Shown in pieces: positions 11,405 to 23,780 of a stretch of 64,000 bases of DNA. Where the stretch lies: assembly GCF_023065955.2 (NCBI RefSeq), contig NW_026622874.1:10708001-10772000 (forward strand). Direction: 5' to 3'. A program made the translations under genes and the position numbers. Below the pieces are notes generated by a model. The model did no database searches. It had not been told where the DNA came from and was given only the letters and a program-made list of their open reading frames with translations. Source of the stretch: Ursus arctos. Taxonomy: Eukaryota > Chordata > Mammalia > Carnivora > Ursidae. Positions within the stretch are counted from its first letter, which is position 1; each line of letters begins with the position of its first letter.

Positions 11405-11480
11405 TTTTACAGCCACCACAGCATCTTTCACAGTGCTGGGCATGGAGTAAATGCTCAATAAATATGTATTTATTTTGACC
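11405..11480 (+). repeat. L2/MIR-type tail, sense
   Basis: Short tail phrase: cacagtgctgggcatggagt followed by aaatgctcaataaatatgta. L2 and MIR share this core-like tail, so the family is not decided. Confidence 0.5.
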
Positions 11481-11839
11481 CTGTGTCAGGCTGGCTGAAC
11501 CACTAGAGGCAGTTCAGTAGAAGATGAATCATATCTGAAGATGTCACAATTACTCCAATCAGAACTTCCTTTTAAAACATTCTTTCTCCAAGTTCTCCTT
11601 TGAAGGCCATTTGATTATATTACTAGTGCTAATCCTGAGATTGTAACTCCCACACTTGACACAGCATAATTTATAGCAGGCACTGTTCTTTCAAAAGCTC
11701 GGAGGTTTTGGAGGAAACCAAATACTCCTGCCTTCTTGCTTTCCACTCACACATTCTTCCCTTCACTCTGGAAGTGATGGTGCCTAGTTTCTGAGACGAG
11801 GAGGAGGAGCTGTCATTACATGTTGTCTTCCTGTGACTT
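11481..11839. other. No feature recognised
   Basis: No recognisable repeat or coding signal apart from the approach to the L2 on its right. Confidence 0.4.
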
Positions 11840-12330
11840 CTCACTGCACTCGGAATAAAATCCAAAATCCTTCCCACACTCCTGCCCACTTCTCCAATCT
11901 CACTTCCTGATTCTCTCCTTCCCCTCCATACTCCACCACAAGACTTATCTTCATTAATTTCTTAAACACACAAGCCTCTTCTCAGAAGTCTTCCCTGCCT
12001 GGAAAGTTTTTCCAGGACTGATTCCTGCAACCCCCAGGTTTTTGCTTTCAATGTGACCTCCTTCCTTGACCATGACCATAGTAGGTTTGCCCCTGACCCT
12101 TCGTCTCTTTTGCATTTGTGTCTTATCCTTGAAGCACTTCTTTGGATTTGTAAATGAATATTTTGTTGCCTTCTTGGTCTCCCTCAGTAGGCTGGAAGCT
12201 GCTGAGAACACCCGCCACATTAATTTTGTTTCTGACTGTAACTCTGACGTCTGGCACAGGGCTTGACTCCAGGTAGGGCTTTCATAAACACGTATAGAAC
12301 AAATGAACGAATGAATGCTTTAAGAGAAAT
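11840..12330 (+). repeat. L2 LINE, ORF2 end and 3' tail, sense
   Basis: Sense L2 order is visible: cactgcactcggaataaaat with ccaaaatccttcccacactc, then aagtcttccctgcctggaaa, then tcagtaggctggaagctgct, then ctgacgtctggcacagggct, and a tail in gaacgaatgaatgctt. Confidence 0.78.
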
Positions 12331-12719
12331 GTGTCCCTTGCTCTCTGGCTCTCCTTCCTATTTTGCCATCTCAGATTCCACCTGGAGGCTAAGAAGCACT
12401 TTCTTCTAATCAGAGGACTCTAAAACCTCTAGGGTACAGATAAGTTAGGCTGGTGGAGGAATGGAGTTCATTGGTTCCTATCAGGTATGAAATGTACTGC
12501 AAATGAAGAAAAATGTACAGAATCAGGTAGGAAGTTATGGTGAATTCAAGGGCCCAGTTCCTGGGGTGGAAATATGTCCTTACAATGTAAAGAAAGTACT
12601 CATTTTAGAACTGCCCATGTTTTAGAATGTGACAGATTGTAACTTTTATCAAATGTAGGTCATGTGCTTCTGAAAGGGAAAACTGTTTCCTTCTTCTCTA
12701 CTCACTTCTATACTCCAAA
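12331..12719. other. No feature recognised
   Basis: Moderately AT-rich DNA with no recognised repeat or gene. Confidence 0.45.
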
Positions 12720-13585
12720 TGGATGGACTTTTTTGCCACACCAAGCAATTCTCCAACGGCAGCCGGGTGTCCTACAATTTAACTCAATTCTGACACTATT
12801 TACCTGGAGACGGCATTAGATCCCACAGGCAAAGGACTCAGTCCCACAGAACTGCTCCCATTTCAGATGCCAGTCCCAGGTCCCAGGTGGTCACCTATGC
12901 TCTGACTGGCCAGCTTTAAATCGGGGATTCCCATGACCTTCAACCCTAGGCTTGACAATTTACTAGAATGGCTGACAGAGCTAAAACAACCACCACCACC
13001 ACGAACAAAACGCAGTTTACTATGACTTATTACAAAGGATACTGAAAGATACAAATGAACAGCCATATGAAGAGACACAGAAGGCGGTCCAGAGGCGCCC
13101 TAGCACGGGAGCTTCTGTCCTCCTGGAGTCTGGGCTATGCCACCTTCCTGGTACGTGGATGCATTCTCTGGAAGCTCTCTGAATCCCATACTTAGGGATT
13201 TTTATGGAGGCTTCATTACATAGGCAAAATTGATTAAATCATTGGCCATCAGTGGTTGAGTCAACTTCCAGCGACTTTCCTCTCTGCACAGGTTGGTGGG
13301 GGGGGGAGCTGAAAGTTCCAACCCTCTAATCACATGGTTGGTTCTCCCGAAAACCAGCCCCCATCCAGGGGCTCTCTAAAACTCATTAACACACTCTGCT
13401 GTGGTTGAAAGGGGTTGTTGTGAACAGCAAAAGACTCTTTCCACCTTAATCTCACCTACCATTTAAGAAATTCCAGGGATTTTAGGAGCTCTGTGCCAGA
13501 AAAGGGGACGAAGACCAAATATATATTTCTTATTTCAAATCACGGTATCACGGCAACTCCAAGACTGATACAGGGTTGTCATTTA
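12720..13585 (-). repeat. Probable solo LTR of an ancient ERV, antisense
   Basis: Read on the minus strand, this has LTR logic: a start near tgtatcagtcttggagttgc, an interior matching a known mammalian LTR-type repeat (cttcatatggctgttcattt, then a degenerate polyadenylation signal in tttgtaataagtca), and a distal half with ctgatttaaagctggccagt-like sequence and gtgggactgagtcctttgcc. Class III (ERVL/MaLR-like) is likely, but the subfamily is not known to me. No internal genes remain. Confidence 0.55.
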
Positions 13586-14159
13586 TAAAAGATGCCCTAG
13601 GATCTAGCAGAAGGGATCTGAGTGCCTCAGGTAAGGATGATGCGGACCAGAAACTGGCGAATTCTCCACACTCCTCAGTCTACCTGCAGGTCCCTGGGAG
13701 GCTGAGCTCAGAGTAAAATGCCAGGCAGCCCTCCTGGTGTTCATCGGCTGTTGTTATGGCCTTAATTAGATTACATAATTAGGGAGATTTACCCCTGCTT
13801 CCATTGTAATTTTCCGTGAGATTCGAATTCCAGGTGTCCTGGCACCAAATGTCCTCAATAGACCTCGGCTCAGCTCAGAGCGTGGACAGAAGAAAGCTGG
13901 CGGATCACTGCGGTTTCCTTTCCCCTGAGTGTTCTGTATTCAATAGTGTCAGGCACGACTGTCTGCTGTCACATCACTGGGGCTCTGTGGTTCCCGGCAG
14001 TGCTGACGGAACGCGCAGGCAACTTAACCGACTTGTTGTCCCATAGTTGGCTAGCCGTCCATTTGTTACTGGACCTACCTCCCCTGCCTGAAGAGCTAAT
14101 TTTTCCATAGGTAGATTTATTACAGTTAAGATCAATAAATAGATTCCCCATTAATCTCT
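13586..14159. other. Unassigned; contains an AT-rich homeobox-motif patch
   Basis: No gene. At 13750-13815 the sequence has two TAATTA-type motifs in a clean, non-repetitive context (ggccttaattagattacata), the composition often seen in conserved non-coding elements. Conservation cannot be judged from one sequence. Confidence 0.35.
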
Positions 14160-14345
14160 TACCTCTCATACTAACTCTGTGATCTTGAAAACGTCAGCCT
14201 CTGGATAGTTCCATCTCCTCATCGGTAAAATGAGGATATTAGTATCTACCCCCATAGAGGTAAGTAATAAGTGAGCTATTATAGGAAGAGCATGCAGAAA
14301 TGTTTAATAATAATTGGTGCTCAACAGATGTTACTTGATATGACG
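14160..14345 (+). repeat. MIR SINE, sense
   Basis: MIR order: aactctgtgatcttgaaaac, then tctcctcatcggtaaaatga, ggatattagtatctaccccc, and a tail ggtgctcaacagatgttact. Confidence 0.82.
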
Positions 14346-14369
14346 AATATTGCTGTATCGTTATTTTCA

Positions 14370-14480
14370 AGTTAGCTCCTGGAAGAGCAGGAATTGAGCT
14401 CATTCATTCCTGTGTCCCAGGGGCCTGTTTGAGCACTTGACACGACGAAGTGCTCCACAAACATGTGATGAATTGCAGTC
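14370..14480 (+). repeat. L2 LINE 3' tail, sense
   Basis: gttagctcctggaagagcag, then ttcctgtgtcccaggggcct, and the tail gtgctccacaaacatgtgatgaatt. Confidence 0.6.
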
Positions 14481-14559
14481 CCCTAGCATGTATTGTCTGC
14501 ACTATCCCAGTGCTGCTTGTCACCTAGTTGCTTCCTCTCTCAGCATGCAAATCATCTAA

Positions 14560-14690
14560 CCCCAACTGAGCTGTTGTTTCCCGCAAGGGTAGGATATCTC
14601 ATTTGCCTCTGTATGCCCCACACCATCTGGCTCACATTAGATACTTGATAACTCTTCACAGACTTAAACTACTACATTTCTTAATCCTAG
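14560..14690 (+). repeat. L2 LINE 3' tail, sense
   Basis: A second L2-type tail: cccgcaagggtaggatatct, then ctctgtatgccccacaccat and ggctcacattagatacttga. It may be a separate insertion from its neighbours. Confidence 0.5.
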
Positions 14691-14819
14691 TAACAAGGAA
14701 ATCATACAGGATATGTGTAGGAGCTCCTGGCAGGCAGTGATGCCATAGTTTTGAAGTGGGAGGAGATATGAAACCATCAGAATGTAAGACTGGGGCTGAT
14801 AGACAGGAAGGGACTCAAG

Positions 14820-14945
14820 ATGCTTGCCTAAAGGCTGGACTGTATCCTAGACTGTATGTTCCTTGTGGGCAAAGACCATGTTTCCTTCTTTCTCAGGAAC
14901 CTCACACCATGTCTGACGTGTGTTCAATGAATGTCAATTAAACGG
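14820..14945 (+). repeat. L2 LINE 3' tail, sense
   Basis: A third tail: gactgtatgttccttgtggg with caaagaccatgtttccttct, then gtctgacgtgtgttcaatga. Three L2 tails in the same direction lie within 600 bp. Confidence 0.6.
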
Positions 14946-15489
14946 TGAATTTATTCACATTTGCTACTCCAACATAGGTCGCTCCCATTGCTCCCTAGGA
15001 TTTAATACATGCTTATTAGCACACCCCAACACCTACATACAGAGCTCCTGCCCCGTTCTATCCCCACTCCCATATATTCTCCATCCTTGGCTAGATCCTC
15101 ACCTCCGTTTTGACTTGGCAAGATGAGCGTCACACTTCAAAATCATGTTTGTGCAAAAATAGCCACAAACAGTTAACACTTGGCTGGAATCTCTTCTTGG
15201 TGTGCAGAAGAAAGGTATCAACAAAGATTTGTGCCTCCTGTTAGATGTGAGAAAACCCTTCTTTGCTACTCCTCGAATGTATACTGTTTTTGAACCAAGT
15301 CAACCTCAGGAAACAGTTTTCCCAGCAGTCCCAGGTCTTTGAAGAGTATTAGCAGAGAAGATTCCTTTAAGAGACAGACCTACCAGAACTGCCAAACATT
15401 GCTGCTTCCTTTCCCATTATATGTTAGAGAATAAGGAGCTTTTTGTTTTGATTTACCCAACCAACATCCACTCCCCCTGTCTAAAGAAG
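14946..15489. other. No feature recognised
   Basis: No recognised repeat or gene signal. Confidence 0.4.
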
Positions 15490-16030
15490 GGCTGTGTGAG
15501 ATGCTCTGGACAGCAAAGGATAGAAGATCTAACTACCAGGGGCCTAACAATAAGGATGTTTATTACTTTGCATCATGTAAAGTTTGGAGGTAGGACAGCT
15601 TCGGAGTGGGTTAATTCGTTGGCACAGAAACATCAGGGATCTAGCTTAGTTATTCTGCAGCTTTTTACCCACAGCCCCAAGATCTGCTGTAGGTCAGGCC
15701 TCATGTGCCATAAACAATCTTCAGAAAGAGAAAAGGGGGATATCCCCTTCTTGTGTCCCTCCATCAGACGTCCCCTATGTCTCACTGGCCAGAATTGGCA
15801 CAACCTACCCATGCCTCAACAATCCCTAGGCAAGACAAGGCCACCACGATTGACCTACACCAATGAAGATTCACCCTCCGAGGCTGGGTAGAGTCCAAGT
15901 TCCTATAAAGGACACAACCCCTCAGAGAAGGGCAACCAAAATTAGGATTCTGATAGCAAGGTGGAAAGAGGGAAATAGCTCCCTGATAGGCAACCAAGAG
16001 TGTCTGCAACAGAAAAGATTGCCCCATTGT
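15490..16030 (+). repeat. Ancient interspersed repeat, family not assigned
   Basis: Matches a mammalian repeat that I recognise by wording but cannot name: tgtctcactggccagaattg (15779-15798), ccacgattgacctacaccaa, then aggctgggtagagtccaagt and tagcaaggtggaaagaggga with aggcaaccaagagtgtctgc. An open frame of 156 codons (15421-15891) crosses it and has no domain, so it is not called a gene. Confidence 0.5.
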
Positions 16031-17424
16031 TGACCTCTACGGAGAGAATGAGTAAAATTATTAGTTTTATTCTTGGGGAAACCAAACTATTTTAAGACAA
16101 GGATCTTGCTTACTTGGAGCTAAAACCTGATTAAAGAGCAAAGGCCTTTCAAAAGCATTAACTCAGAACCATCATTATCCATGTGGGCTGAAGGAAGAGC
16201 AAGGCTCCGCCAAATCTCCTAGTATGCAAAATATTGAAGTAGGCTCACCAGTGCAAAGAAAACAGAATCTTCTTGTAGTGCTGAGTCACCTGATTTGATG
16301 GTATGTACACACATCCTGATTCCAGATAAATGTCAAGACTGAAACGGTGAAGTGTGGCCCCAATTTCACTCTCTGTTACAAAACTGACCAACACCTCTCT
16401 CTGGAGAATGTATGCTCTTTCCATGAGCAAGAAATACAATTTGCAACTCTACTGGTGACCCTGCTGGGGACTTTATAAAGGTTCTTTTGGAAAAGATTGA
16501 AATCTTTTAATCCTTATTTTAAAAAAAATAGTACTTTTTCAAAAAGAAGTAGGTTAAGCAACTATTTGATCCTGGAGACATGCCTAGGTTTTCCTCACTA
16601 AGATTTGTATTAAGCATAAAATTTGACGGTCAAGTTGCTGTTTCATGGATCACTCATTATTCATTCACTTAACTTCAAGTTGGCTGGTCCCTCTCCTGTT
16701 CATCCTCCCTGGAATCTGGCAGGACCCCGGTGCTGACAGCTCGGGTTTCCATCTTGGTATTTTCAGAAGGGCTAAAAGGGGGCAGAAGGCACTGCTTCTG
16801 GGAAACTTCTCTGGGTTCTCTACCTCGTCTCTCCCTGGGAAGTTCTCCCCATTGAGTCCTGCCTCTCTCCACAGCAGGACTTCCCCCAGTTGCTGGATCT
16901 TCCGCCCCTGACAAATGCCAACCAACGCAAAGATTCCTCAGCAATGAACACCCTGTACTATCCATTTATGAAATCTCTTCCTTCTCTGACTCTGCTTCTC
17001 TCCACAGAGGGCTTGGTGTGCTTTGGGCTTAGGCCACAGAAACAAATTTCCTCTGGAAGAGTTTGAAAAAGAAATGAGCCGTGGAGCTTCAAAATGAAGT
17101 GACACAGAAAACTCCCCTGAGAAAGTGGGGTGGCTGGTTAAGTCAAGGGCAGTCATCGCTGCTGTGCCTCGTCTGAGAGAATGAGTCGGCTAGAAGCAGA
17201 GTGACGAGGCGAATAAAATTTCAGGAGGACTGAGTTTCAAACGTTCCTGCCAGACAGGATTATATGTCCTCAGGCAAGTGTCCTTCTCCTGTGGCCCATG
17301 GTATCAACTGTGTGGCTTTTGTTCAGGGAAGAGACATGGAAATACCAACCCACAGTTAGGAATTGAGATTAAGATGAGAGAAGAGAGAAAATATCATACA
17401 GTGTCTGAAAACTAAGCAGACGAC
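16031..17424. other. No feature recognised
   Basis: About 1.4 kb of ordinary-composition DNA. Overlapping frames of 60-96 codons lie on both strands around 16645-16965, with no family recognised. Confidence 0.45.
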
Positions 17425-17580
17425 CACAGTCAAAATTCTTGTTCCATCACTTACTAAGTACACAGCTTGAATTCTTTATTTTATCTAAGCCACCATCCAC
17501 AATTTCCAGAATGGGAGTAATAGTAGCTACCTCACCAAACTGGCTGGGTGGAATTAAACAAGTCAAGGTAGTAAAACTAA
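17425..17580 (+). repeat. MIR SINE, sense, diverged
   Basis: MIR-like order: ttgttccatcacttactaag, a broken core, then agaatgggagtaatagtagc and tacctcaccaaactggctgg. Confidence 0.55.
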
Positions 17581-17715
17581 CAGAATATTAGATATGTAAG
17601 GACCCGGGAGCAGCAGCCAGGACAGCAGCAATAATGTGGGTAGTTATTGATAAAATGGAGAGCCCAGAGGAAGAATACAGCATTGTGAGAGCTAGAACAC
17701 AGGGTTAGCCCCACA

Positions 17716-17911
17716 TTTTTTTTTTTAAGGTTTTTGTTTATTTTGAAAGAGAGTGACAGAGTGAGTGAGAACATGAGCAGGGGGGAGGGGCAGAGGGAGA
17801 AGCAGACTCCCTGCTGAGTGGGGAGCCCGATGCAGGACTGGATCCCAGGATCCTGGGATCATGACCTGAGCCGAAGGCAGACGCTTCACCAAGTGAGCCA
17901 GCCAGGTGCCG
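17716..17911 (-). mobile_element. SINEC, antisense
   Basis: T-run then aaggtttttgtttattttga, a purine-rich body (cagaggga­gaagcagact type), and a head complement ending gtgagccagccaggtgcc. Target duplication is imperfect: ttagccccacat on the left, gtagccctgcat on the right. Confidence 0.94.
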
Positions 17912-18627
17912 TAGCCCTGCATTCCTATGTGGTAGAGAGGAAGTAGAGATGTCCGTAAGGAAGCTGGGGGCCAGGTCAGAGGTCCCTCCAGGGTGGAGGC
18001 ATGTTGGGTAGAGCCAGCACTGGACAAGACCGAGAGATGGGGGAAGGCGTAGTGGAGAAACAACCCCATAGTACTGGAGTTCCTCTCTCTCGTTTAGCTC
18101 AGCGAAGTTCATTAATAAAAGTGAGCTAATGCTTTTCCCCCTAGAAGCAGTCAAATTACTTCACCTCGGAAGCAGTCTTCCCCAGGAACTACGACACTTG
18201 GAATTACACCAACAAAACCACCTCAAACACACCCAGGGCAAGAGCCCAAGGCACACAGCTCTGCTTCAGTGGGAGAGCCTCCCATTGTGAAAAGTAGGCT
18301 GAAAAGTAGGAGCCCCTCTGAGTTAGGTCAATGACCCAGAGTCACAGAGCTCTTCCCGCTAAGAGAGACTTTCCAGAAAGATGCTTACGAGTCAGCCCAG
18401 AGACAGTGGTGTGGTCGGTGCTTTTCAGACTGAAAAGAAGGACTTAATGAGGAGGCTCTCCTCTTATCTGAGGGAGAAGAGTGCTAGAAAAGTCAGGGGT
18501 ATTTTCCCTCCACTGATAAAATATTCACACAACCCTTAGTGTCTATAAAAGTTAGCTATCGGTGAAGAGATGGGTATTCCAGAAAAGGTTATAGTGAAAT
18601 CATTTACTATTAGGGAGAAATACTTAA
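17912..18627. other. No feature recognised
   Basis: No recognised repeat or gene between two antisense SINECs. Confidence 0.4.
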
Positions 18628-18824
18628 AAAAAAATTTTTTTAAAGGTTTATTTATTTTAGAGAGAGAGTACAAGCAAGGGGAGGGGCAGAGGGAGAGAAT
18701 CCCCAAGCAGACTCCCCACTGAGCCTGGAGCCCATCGCGGGGCTCAACCCCACACCCCTGAGACCATGACCCGAGCCGAAACCAAGAGTCAGACGCCCGA
18801 CCAACTGAGCCACCCAGGCACCCC
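18628..18824 (-). mobile_element. SINEC, antisense
   Basis: Antisense SINE of an older type with the agtcagacgcccgaccaact B-box side and the end gagccacccaggcacccc. Target duplication gagaaata(c/t)t(t/c)aaa flanks it (about 18615 and 18825). Confidence 0.95.
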
Positions 18825-18999
18825 GAGAAATATTCAAATTTGAACCTCATTGTAAATTTTGTATAAAAACATTTTCTAGGTGGATTAAGGATTTTATGTT
18901 TATAAAAAGAAAGAAAAAGGAGAAGCAGCAGCAGAAGCATAAACAAGCTAGAAGAAAAATAGGTCGCTTTTAACTTATCTTGGGGTAGAGTGGCAATAT

Positions 19000-19470
19000 T
19001 AAAATATGGCCACAAATAATACGATACCTCTCGCACGAAGCCCACTTGAGTCTGAGCAGGCTTGAAACTACTTTGCTGGTAGTTTCACATCCAAGACTAC
19101 GTTAAGGAAGGCTCCATCGCTTCTACTTTGTTTGCTGAACACTTACTTTTAGAGTCCCTGGGCTGCACGTACCCGACAGATGCATGTTGGGCAGGTCACA
19201 GGGAAGCATTCAGGGGACAGTCCCTGCTCAGCCCAGCCTTCCAGCCTTCCCACAAGTCTCCAGAAATGGGGGTGATACCATCTCTTAATCAGCCAGCAGA
19301 TGAACACTGGATGGCTTCTGTCGACATGGGGCGGAGCAGAAAAGTCACCAGCGGAGCCTGCCGGATTCCTAACCTACAAAAATTATGACATGGAAGATGG
19401 CTGTTGTTTTAAGCCATTAAATTTTGGGGTCATTTGTTCTGCAGCAATAGATAAATAGAACCAACAGAGA
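19000..19470 (+). repeat. MaLR (MLT1-like) LTR, sense
   Basis: The 3' half carries the conserved MaLR LTR end: ggctgttgttttaagccatt, then aaattttggggtcatttgtt and ctgcagcaatagataaatag. The 5' half has ccacttgagtctgagcaggc. No internal genes accompany it. Confidence 0.65.
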
Positions 19471-19479
19471 AGAACTTTC

Positions 19480-20335
19480 TAGGCACAGAGGCTTGGGAGG
19501 AATCAAAATAAAAGAATAACAGACTTGAAATTGTAAAACAGCTTTATGGCAATTATCATCATATACGAATTAAAAGGCAATGATGCACTAGAAAAATATC
19601 CTTGTAACACACGTAACAGACAAACCATTGAGAAGAAAAGTACAATAGAAAAAGAGTGGCAAATAACAAAGAGCAGTTATCAGAAAAAAATTTTAAAAGG
19701 CAAAAAAGAGATGTTTAACCCTTTTAGGAATAAAATAAATGCAAATTAGATGGCAATAAGAGGCCTTTTTGCCTTCAAATTTGCCAAGATTTTTGAAGTG
19801 ATAATTCTCAGTTCCTGTAAGACTGTGGTGAGGCAAGAATTTTCTAATCCTGGAGGTGGAAATATAAATTGGTAGTCTTTCGGGAGAACAAGTTGATGAT
19901 ACAAATCAAAAGTCTTAAATACCCTTTGCTCAGGTATCGCCACTTCCAGAAATTAATAGGACAGGTGGCCAAGCTTTCTCATCAAAGCACTATTTCTAAT
20001 AGTGAGAAATCATAAACAATAAAATTTTCAACTATGGCAGGAATGTTGCTAAATTTTAAATAACTGAACACAATAGAGTTATCGAAAGCTTGGCTTCCAA
20101 ATTATTCAGTGACAAGGGAAGGGAAGGAAATAGTTAAAAATATACAAAAAGAATAGCCACAATTTTATTGATATATAGATGGATGGATACACAGACTAAA
20201 AGACTGGAGAGAAACACCAAAATATTGTTGTTTCTGTATAAAGAGTTGGGGGAGGGGATTATTTCCTTCTTTCTCCTTGTCTGAGTTTTGTTTTTTCAAT
20301 ATGAAACTGTATTAATTATATAATCCAAAACACAT
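19480..20335 (+). repeat. Old L1 (L1M), ORF2 end and 3' UTR, sense
   Basis: Decayed L1 ORF2 C-terminal and 3' UTR wording: aaataaatgcaaattagatg, then atcgccacttccagaaatta, later gactggagagaaacaccaaa and the tail ttcaatatgaaactgtatta. Many stops; no function. Confidence 0.7.
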
Positions 20336-20729
20336 TCTTTTAAGTTGGTAACTAAAGAAAAAATTCCAAAGCAGTACCTCTTGCAAACTTGTTCACAGGG
20401 ACCTTCAAGCTGAGAGGTCTTCTAAGAAGCCATGGGTTCTCCCTCCAGAGACTTGCTGTGGTCTGTGTTTTAGAGCTGCCTGACCTATCGGTCTTCCCTG
20501 CCTCCATGAACCCCAAGCTCCAAAGTTATCTTTGTCTCATCCCTCCCTTTGCCCACCACACCTCACCACCATGGGTATCCACACACACACAAGAAAACAT
20601 TTCTAGTCCTTCAGTTTCTTTCTTTTAAGGTGGAAATCACAAACGGACAGCCCTGGTCCAAATAGATTGTTTCTCTTTAACATCCCTTCCCAAAATGTGT
20701 GACTTTTATTTTTAACTGGTTACCAACAT
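20336..20729. other. No feature recognised
   Basis: No repeat family or coding signal recognised. Confidence 0.4.
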
Positions 20730-21782
20730 TAAAAAAAATTAGGAGAGATTTTTCACTTCCAGAAAGCTAGAGTAGACTTACTTTGTTCTATTCCTCCCAC
20801 TAAGTACAACTAAAACTTTGGACATTGTATGTAAAACAAACAAGGCTCCAAAAAGTAAAGAGGAGAAGCCAGATTAGATAGGAGTCTCAGGACCTGAGAA
20901 ACAACACAATAGTGAGTTCCATGAATTTTCTTTTTGGCTCGTGTATCTCAGGCTTGGAACTAAAGAAGCCTGCAATCTAGAAGTGCTGGTGCTCATAACA
21001 GGTGCAGATAACAAAAGCCCCAAGAAAAGCCTGCTTTGTGAAGCCTGAATGACAGAATGACAGAAAAAGGGCAGCCCAACAGGACAGAAAATATTTAGAC
21101 AATAACGGCTACACTCTAGCTGTACACTCAGAAAAAGATCTGTGGCCCCACCCCCACCCGCAGGTGGGAGGCCTTGATGTCCACGGTTTGAGCTAGAATG
21201 AGGTGCCCCAACTACCCCACTGGTGGCAGTTGTCAGAGATGGCCAAGTAGAGAGCCAGGATTTTCATCCACTACGACTGGGGGGCAGCCCTAACCTCCCC
21301 CTTATGGGGAACCAATGAAGCAGTAATGAGACATAGCTACCATTCCTCAAAGGTGTGCCTCCCTACTCCCCACCACTTCAGTGTCATCCCCTCCAAGAGC
21401 AACAAGGAGCTTCCCTACCCCCTACCACCTGAGCGTCAATGGAGGCCAAGTGGTGAACCCAGAGCCTCCTAACACAGTACAAAAATGTCCTCATTCCAAT
21501 GAAAGGTCACTCATCATCCCCCAACCCAGGGGATCTCAAAGGGAATGAAAAAAAGACCTTCAACAGATGTCAACACAGAGAGGCAGATATGTAAGACTTA
21601 CTCGACAAAGATTTTAAAGCTGCCCATGATAAAAATGCTTCGATAAGCAACTGTGAACATGCTCAAAACAAACTGAAAAATAGAAAGCCTCAGCAAAGAA
21701 ATGCAAGATATAAAAAAGAACCAAATGGACATCTTAGAACTGACAACTACAGTCCTCAAAATTAAAAGCTCAGTGTATGGAC
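20730..21782 (+). repeat. Old L1 (L1M), 5' region into ORF1, sense
   Basis: The right-hand part reads like the L1M ORF1 start: gacaaagattttaaagctgc (about 21605), atgataaaaatgcttcgata and aagcctcagcaaagaaatgc, then gaaccaaatggacatcttag. It stops abruptly at the LTR-type insert on the right. L1 ORF2 sequence in the same orientation resumes near 22790, so the LTR may have inserted into this L1. Confidence 0.65.
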
Positions 21783-22280
21783 TTGCATTAGTTTCTTACT
21801 GTCACTGTGGCAAATCATCACAAACTTAGTACTTTAAAACAAAACAAATTTATTATCTTATAGTTCTGGAGGTTGGAAGTCCAGAACAGGTCTCACTGGG
21901 CCAAAATCAAGGAGTGTCATGGCTTTGTCACTTTATGGGGGCTCCGGTGGGGAATCGGTGTTCTTGCCTTTTCCAGCCTCTTGAGGCTGCCCTCATTCCT
22001 TGGCTTGTGGCCACTCCCTCATCTTCAAAGTCGGCAATGTCTGTGTTGGTCCTTCTCATATTATGTCACTCTGGCACTGGCTCTCCTGTCTCTCTTTCTC
22101 ACTTACAAGGACTCTTGTGGTTATATTGGGCCCACCAAGGGAATCCAGGATAATCTCCCCATCTCGAGATCTTTAATGACATCTGTAAAGTCCCTTTTGC
22201 CATGTAAGGTAATATATTCCCAAGATCTGGGGATTAGGATGTGGACTTCTTTGAGGTGCCACCGTTCTGCCTATTGCAGT
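21783..22280 (-). repeat. MaLR-type LTR, antisense
   Basis: Antisense MaLR LTR wording: tcatcacaaacttagtactt, then tttattatcttatagttctg and gaggttggaagtccagaaca, and an end at gatctggggattaggatgtg with cattctgcctatt-like sequence at about 22260-22278. Confidence 0.55.
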
Positions 22281-22740
22281 CTGCCCTCTGGCTCCTAAAG
22301 ATTCATGCCCATCCCATGTGCGAAATGTATTCACCCCATCCTGAGGTCCTCAAAAGTCTCAATCCATTACAACATAAACTCAAACTCCAAATTCTCATCA
22401 GCTCAGATTTCCAAATGCTTTCATCTAAGTCATGTAAACAGATATGGCAAAACATTTATTATGATCCAGCCTGGGGCACACTTCCTCTCCCTGTGAAGGA
22501 CAGGCATAAGATAGCAAATTATTGACATTCCCACTCAAAAAGAAAAATGAAAGGAAGACAGGAGGTACCAATCCCAATGAATTTGAAATCCAGCCAGGCA
22601 AATTTCATTAGTTTTCAAGGCCTCTCTGGCTAACAGCTCCATTCTCTGAGCTCACAGCTTCACCCTGGAGTTGTCCTTTCCTTCTTGTGAAAGGTAGACT
22701 CGTTTGCAGCCGAATAGTGTTATCAGCGTGTTTTATATCT
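22281..22740 (-). repeat. MaLR-type internal remnant, antisense
   Basis: Follows the LTR directly with wording that I associate with MaLR internal sequence in antisense: gtctgccctctggctcctaa, then tgcgaaatgtattcacccca and gtctcaatccattacaacat. It has no coding capacity and is a relic of an old retroelement. The class assignment is tentative. Confidence 0.4.
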
Positions 22741-23573
22741 GTAGAATGTTGGGCGTCCAACGGCTCTATAACTCTTGAGGAAATGTAATTAGTAATTTTT
22801 AAAAAATAAGAGAAATGTCCAAGCCCAAATGGTATCCCTGGAGAATTGTATCAAACCTTAAAAAATAAATAAACATTCTATACAACCTCTTTCAGAAAAC
22901 AGAAGAGGAGGAAACATTTTCCAATTCATGTTATGAAGCTAGTATTACTCTCATACTAAAACTATACAAAGATAGTACAAAAAAAAAGAAACTACAAATA
23001 CAAAATATTCATCAGCAAAACAAACTCAAAAATCCTTAACAAAATATTAGCAAACAGCACTCAGCAGTATATGAAAAGAATCATAACGTATGACCAAATG
23101 GGTTTATTTCAGGGATGTAAGCCTGTTTCGTTATTCAAAAAAATCAATGTAATCCATCATATCAACAAGCCAAAAAGAAAAGTCATATGATCCTACCAAT
23201 TGATGTAAACAAGTATTTGACAAAGTTTAACACTTACTTATGATAAAAACAATCCAAAAAATAACGATAAAGAGGAAGTTCCTCAATTTGATCACAAACC
23301 TCTGCAAAAAACTATATCTACCATTATACCTCATGATAAATGACTGAATGCTTGCCCCTAAGATCAGGAACAAGTCAAGATGTTTCCTTCTCACCACACC
23401 ATTCACCGTAGTATTGGACTTTCTAACCAGCACAATAGAGCAAGAAAATGAAATAAAAGGTATATAGATCAGAAAAGAAGAACTAAAACTATCTCTTTAG
23501 CAGATGACATGATTGCCATAGAAAATCCCAAGAAGTCTACCAAAACAAAAAACCAAAAAACTGCTAGAATTCT

Positions 23574-23780
23574 TTTTTTTTTTTTTTTTAAGATTTTATT
23601 TATTTATTTGACGGAGAGAGAGACAGCCAGCGAGAGAGGGAACACAAGCAGGGGGAGTGGGAGAGGAAGAAGCAGGCTCCCAGCAGAGCAGGGAGCCTGA
23701 TGTGGGGCTCAATCCCAGGACCCTGGGATCACGCCCTGGACCGAAGGCAGAAGATTAATGACTGAGCCACCCAAGCACCC
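23574..23780 (-). mobile_element. SINEC, antisense, nested in L1
   Basis: Young-looking SINE with a pure T-run and the gacagccagcgagagaggga / acacaagcagggggagtggg body, ending ctgagccacccaagcacccc. Near-perfect target duplication: aaaaaactgctagaattctt flanks it (about 23555 and 23782). It interrupts the old L1 ORF2 precisely. Confidence 0.98.

Noticed and set aside
15421..15891. 156-codon open frame
   Set aside because: Most of it lies in an old interspersed repeat and it shows no domain.
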